A stretch of 42,057 nt of DNA from Bacteroidota bacterium. Lineage in GTDB: Bacteria; Bacteroidota; Ignavibacteria; Kryptoniales; JAKASW01. Position numbers and translations under genes: made by a program. Every line of letters starts with the position of its first letter. Position 1 is the stretch's first letter. The DNA is taken from positions 1-42,057 of the forward strand of contig JAKAMG010000026.1 in assembly GCA_021812985.1 (NCBI GenBank), written 5' to 3'. Under the pieces are notes generated by a model, which was not told where the DNA came from, did not search any database, and saw nothing but the letters and a program-made list of their open reading frames with translations. Shown here piece by piece: positions 40,272 through 42,057 of this stretch.

Positions 40272-40714
40272 GTTGCACCACGTTTTTGTTCTTCAGCAGT
40301 TACGTGCCGTTGGCAGCTCGTCTCTTTTCCTTGTCACGTTTAAATATATAACACCTTTCCAGCCGTGCCATCATTAGAGGAAACTTGCCGCGGACGTGAT
40401 TAATAACGCGCGGGGCCGCGATAAAGTTTAAAAATAATGAGTGAAAAGTGACTTACCAAAAAATAATCAGGTGCGTTTTCCGGAATGGGGCTATGGTACG
40501 GGGCTGAATTGTCGCCTGAATGCGGTGAAGGTAGTGCGATCCGTATGTAAGGGGAGCAATGCGCGCCTCTGTGGCATGCGCCGTATTGCTAATCTATACT
40601 CGAAAGGTTAGATTTTGGAGCAGCAATTCCGTTTGCTTTCCTATTTTCAGCATCACCCGAATTCAGGAAGATGGAGTATATGAGCGAAGGTCGCTTTGTA
40701 ATCGGTGCCGATAT
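40272..40714. other. 443-base divergent gap, no confident gene
   Basis: It separates RsbT (-) from the acyltransferase (+). A frame open from 40559 would extend the acyltransferase by 52 Cys/Arg-rich residues but has no family support. A 15-residue frame at 40671 ends in an ATGA overlap with ATG 40715. An AT-rich patch near 40340-40352 ('TTTAAATATATAAC') may be a promoter. Confidence 0.4.
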
Positions 40715-41899
40715 ATGAAGAGTCGGGGATTTCTCTCCCGATTTTCGAGAGTCACAACTTCCGGGAAATTCATATCCGAGATAGACGGGCTTAGATTCAT
40801 CGCGATCGGCATAGTGGTACTGTTCCATATCGGGGCTTCAGCCATTTTTGCCGATCCTACGGGTACCCTCGTTGGTGGAAGGTGGCTGGTGTATATTGTG
40901 AGGGAGGGGGCCCACGGTGTGGAGTTGTTCTTCATGATCAGCGGCTTCATCCTGGCATTGCCATTTGCCTCTCACGCGCTTAAGGAGAAGCCTCAAGTAA
41001 ATCTGCGGAAGTATTTTCTACGTAGGTTGACCAGACTCGAGCCGCCCTACATGCTCGCCATGTTCCTCTTCTTTCTGATGGCCGTTTTCCTAAAGAGAGA
41101 AAACTGGAACGAACTCTTCCCGCATCTCCTCGCAAGTCTGGCCTATGTACACAATCTAGTCTACAAGGCCGCCAGTCCGATAAACGACGTTGCCTGGTCC
41201 TTGGAAGTTGAAATTCAATTCTATCTCCTTGTCCCACTCCTGGCAGGAGTTTTCTTCATCAAAAGAAAATGGATTAGGAGGGGATTGATCGTCGCAGTTT
41301 CCATTGTATCGACGGTCCATGCGTGGCTGTTCATAGGACCGGCGGACATCTCGTATTTGACAATCGTCAGATTCATTCAATTCTTCCTGCTCGGCTTTCT
41401 GCTTGCAGATGTGTACCTGACAGATTGGAACTCGAGTCCTTCGATGGGTTTCGGTTGGGATGTCATCTCGTTTCTGGGATGGCCGCTTCTCTTTCTCGTT
41501 TGGAATGAGTTGGATTCGTCGGGCATTGCAGGGCATGCTAGCATTTGGTGGGGAGTGATTTCTTGCAGTTATCCGCTCATCGCATTCTTCCTGTACCTGG
41601 CGGCATTTCGAGGCCCGATCTTCAATAGGTTCTTTACAAACCCTTGGATCACGACTTTGGGCGGAATGTGCTACTCGATTTACCTGATCCACAATCACAT
41701 CATCGGGGTGATCGAACGTGCAACGAGGCATCTGGCGTTCACCAACAGCTATGTCCTGAACTTTGCCATTGAGAGTGTGATTATTATCCCGGCCATTGTG
41801 ATCGCCAGCAGCATTTACTTTGCCCTGATCGAAAAGCCCTGTATGCGGAGTGACTGGCCTCAGCGTGCCTACGCGAGGGTCCTTCAATTTTTCATGTAG
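40715..41899 (+). CDS. Acyltransferase 3 family (OafA/NodX-like) membrane protein
   Basis: 394 residues from ATG 40715, with about ten hydrophobic segments. 'FISEIDGLRFIAIGIVVLFHIG' (His in the first helix is the family's proposed catalytic residue), 'HGVELFFMISGFILALPFA', 'YFLRRLTRLEPPYML', 'NDVAWSLEVEIQFYLLVPLL' and a closing 'YSIYLIHNHI' are the family landmarks. It moves an acetyl or other acyl group onto a glycan across the inner membrane. ATG 40715 was chosen because the family begins about 20 residues before 'LDGLR'; the upstream frame to 40559 is unlike the family. Stands alone as a transcription unit, though it may modify the EPS of this locus. Confidence 0.9.
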   Translation: MKSRGFLSRFSRVTTSGKFISEIDGLRFIAIGIVVLFHIGASAIFADPTGTLVGGRWLVYIVREGAHGVELFFMISGFILALPFASHALKEKPQVNLRKYFLRRLTRLEPPYMLAMFLFFLMAVFLKRENWNELFPHLLASLAYVHNLVYKAASPINDVAWSLEVEIQFYLLVPLLAGVFFIKRKWIRRGLIVAVSIVSTVHAWLFIGPADISYLTIVRFIQFFLLGFLLADVYLTDWNSSPSMGFGWDVISFLGWPLLFLVWNELDSSGIAGHASIWWGVISCSYPLIAFFLYLAAFRGPIFNRFFTNPWITTLGGMCYSIYLIHNHIIGVIERATRHLAFTNSYVLNFAIESVIIIPAIVIASSIYFALIEKPCMRSDWPQRAYARVLQFFM

Positions 41900-41960
41900 C
41901 CTGATGCGGAGTGACCATCGCACTTGCACGCAGCCAATTGAACCATGAGTGCTTAGGAAG

Positions 41961-42057
41961 ATGGTCTCGATTGAGAGTGGATACAGGTTCCGTTCAGAAT
42001 TCGTCAAATCAATTATGGGGGCTCACGCGTCGGACACGATACCGCAGCACATTACAT
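41961..42057 (+). CDS. Possible start of a further gene, cut by the window end
   Basis: ATG 41961, with AGGA two bases upstream, opens a frame that stays open to the last base (32 residues, no motif). A second in-frame ATG is at 42015. Too short for any assignment; the 61 bases before it are the only spacer after the acyltransferase. Confidence 0.3.
   Translation, partial: MVSIESGYRFRSEFVKSIMGAHASDTIPQHIT

Noticed and set aside
40300-40316. Second GGCACG on the - strand upstream of RsbT
   Set aside because: TGC follows, but the GG-GC spacing is one base short of the sigma54 rule.
40355-40370. Sigma54-like -24 element TGGCACG upstream of RsbT on the - strand
   Set aside because: The -24 element is exact but no TTGC/TTGA occurs at the right spacing (GG-N10 is followed by AA).
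40559-40714. N-terminal extension of the acyltransferase frame to ATG 40559
   Set aside because: The extra 52 residues are Cys/Arg-rich and lie before the normal family N-terminus; ATG 40715 fits the family length.
41156-42007. 283-residue - strand open frame opposite the acyltransferase
   Set aside because: Arg/Asp/Pro-rich antisense shadow of a clearly membrane-type + strand gene.

Overview
The window is a polysaccharide/exopolysaccharide (EPS) locus with its regulators. The organism is probably a free-living Gram-negative of the Bacteroidota/Chlorobi side of the tree (Ignavibacteria, Kryptonia or a similar lineage). The main clue is two secreted proteins that end in a type IX secretion (T9SS) sorting domain of the 'NYPNPFNPTT ... 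SGVYFYRL ... LVK' kind. A PorV-like barrel and a Wza-type outer-membrane export lipoprotein agree with this. GC content is intermediate, and GTG and TTG starts are common. I see no rRNA, tRNA, CRISPR array or insertion sequence.

Layout. 1-12.1 kb is mostly + strand: the end of a UDP-glucuronate decarboxylase, an uncharacterised Cys-rich two-repeat protein, a WecG/TagA glycosyltransferase, a lone - strand GT2, an FkbM-like protein, a GT4, two tandem GH18-type glycosidases (only the second has a T9SS tail) and two BioF2/CelD-type GNAT acyltransferases. 12.2-25.0 kb is one ten-gene - strand operon, read from 25 kb downward: Wzz/GumC chain-length protein, CpsD-like ATPase, 59-residue membrane protein, Wzy/ligase, Wzx flippase, a GT4-polysaccharide deacetylase fusion, a GNAT protein, a proline-dehydrogenase-like protein, a membrane GT2 and another GNAT. 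25.0-25.35 kb is a divergent control region with two sigma54-like promoters facing apart and a long inverted repeat between them. 25.35-35.6 kb is a + strand operon: Wza lipoprotein, PorV-like barrel, a WecA-type phosphoglycosyl transferase fused to a CapD/WbpM-type nucleotide-binding domain, a large repeat protein with a T9SS tail, a small secreted protein, a histidine kinase and a response regulator lacking its phospho-acceptor Asp. 35.7-40.3 kb is a - strand regulatory block: an RsbT-like switch kinase, then a histidine kinase carrying an RsbU-type N-terminal domain, a NarL-type regulator, a small ORF and a sigma54 activator without a receiver, the last four joined by 4-nt overlaps. An acyltransferase-3 gene follows on the + strand.

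How it may work together (inference). Undecaprenyl-linked repeat units are started by the WecA fusion, extended by the GT2/GT4/WecG enzymes, modified by the deacetylase, four GNATs and the acyltransferase, then flipped (Wzx), polymerised (Wzy/Wzz) and exported (Wza). The PorV-like barrel and the T9SS repeat protein may link the polymer to surface proteins. Control would run from the RsbT switch through the RsbU_N kinase and NarL regulator to the sigma54 activator, which would fire the two divergent EPS promoters. The most novel parts are this possibly rewired partner switch, the proline-dehydrogenase-like enzyme inside an EPS operon, the glycosyltransferase-deacetylase fusion and the pseudo-receiver regulator.
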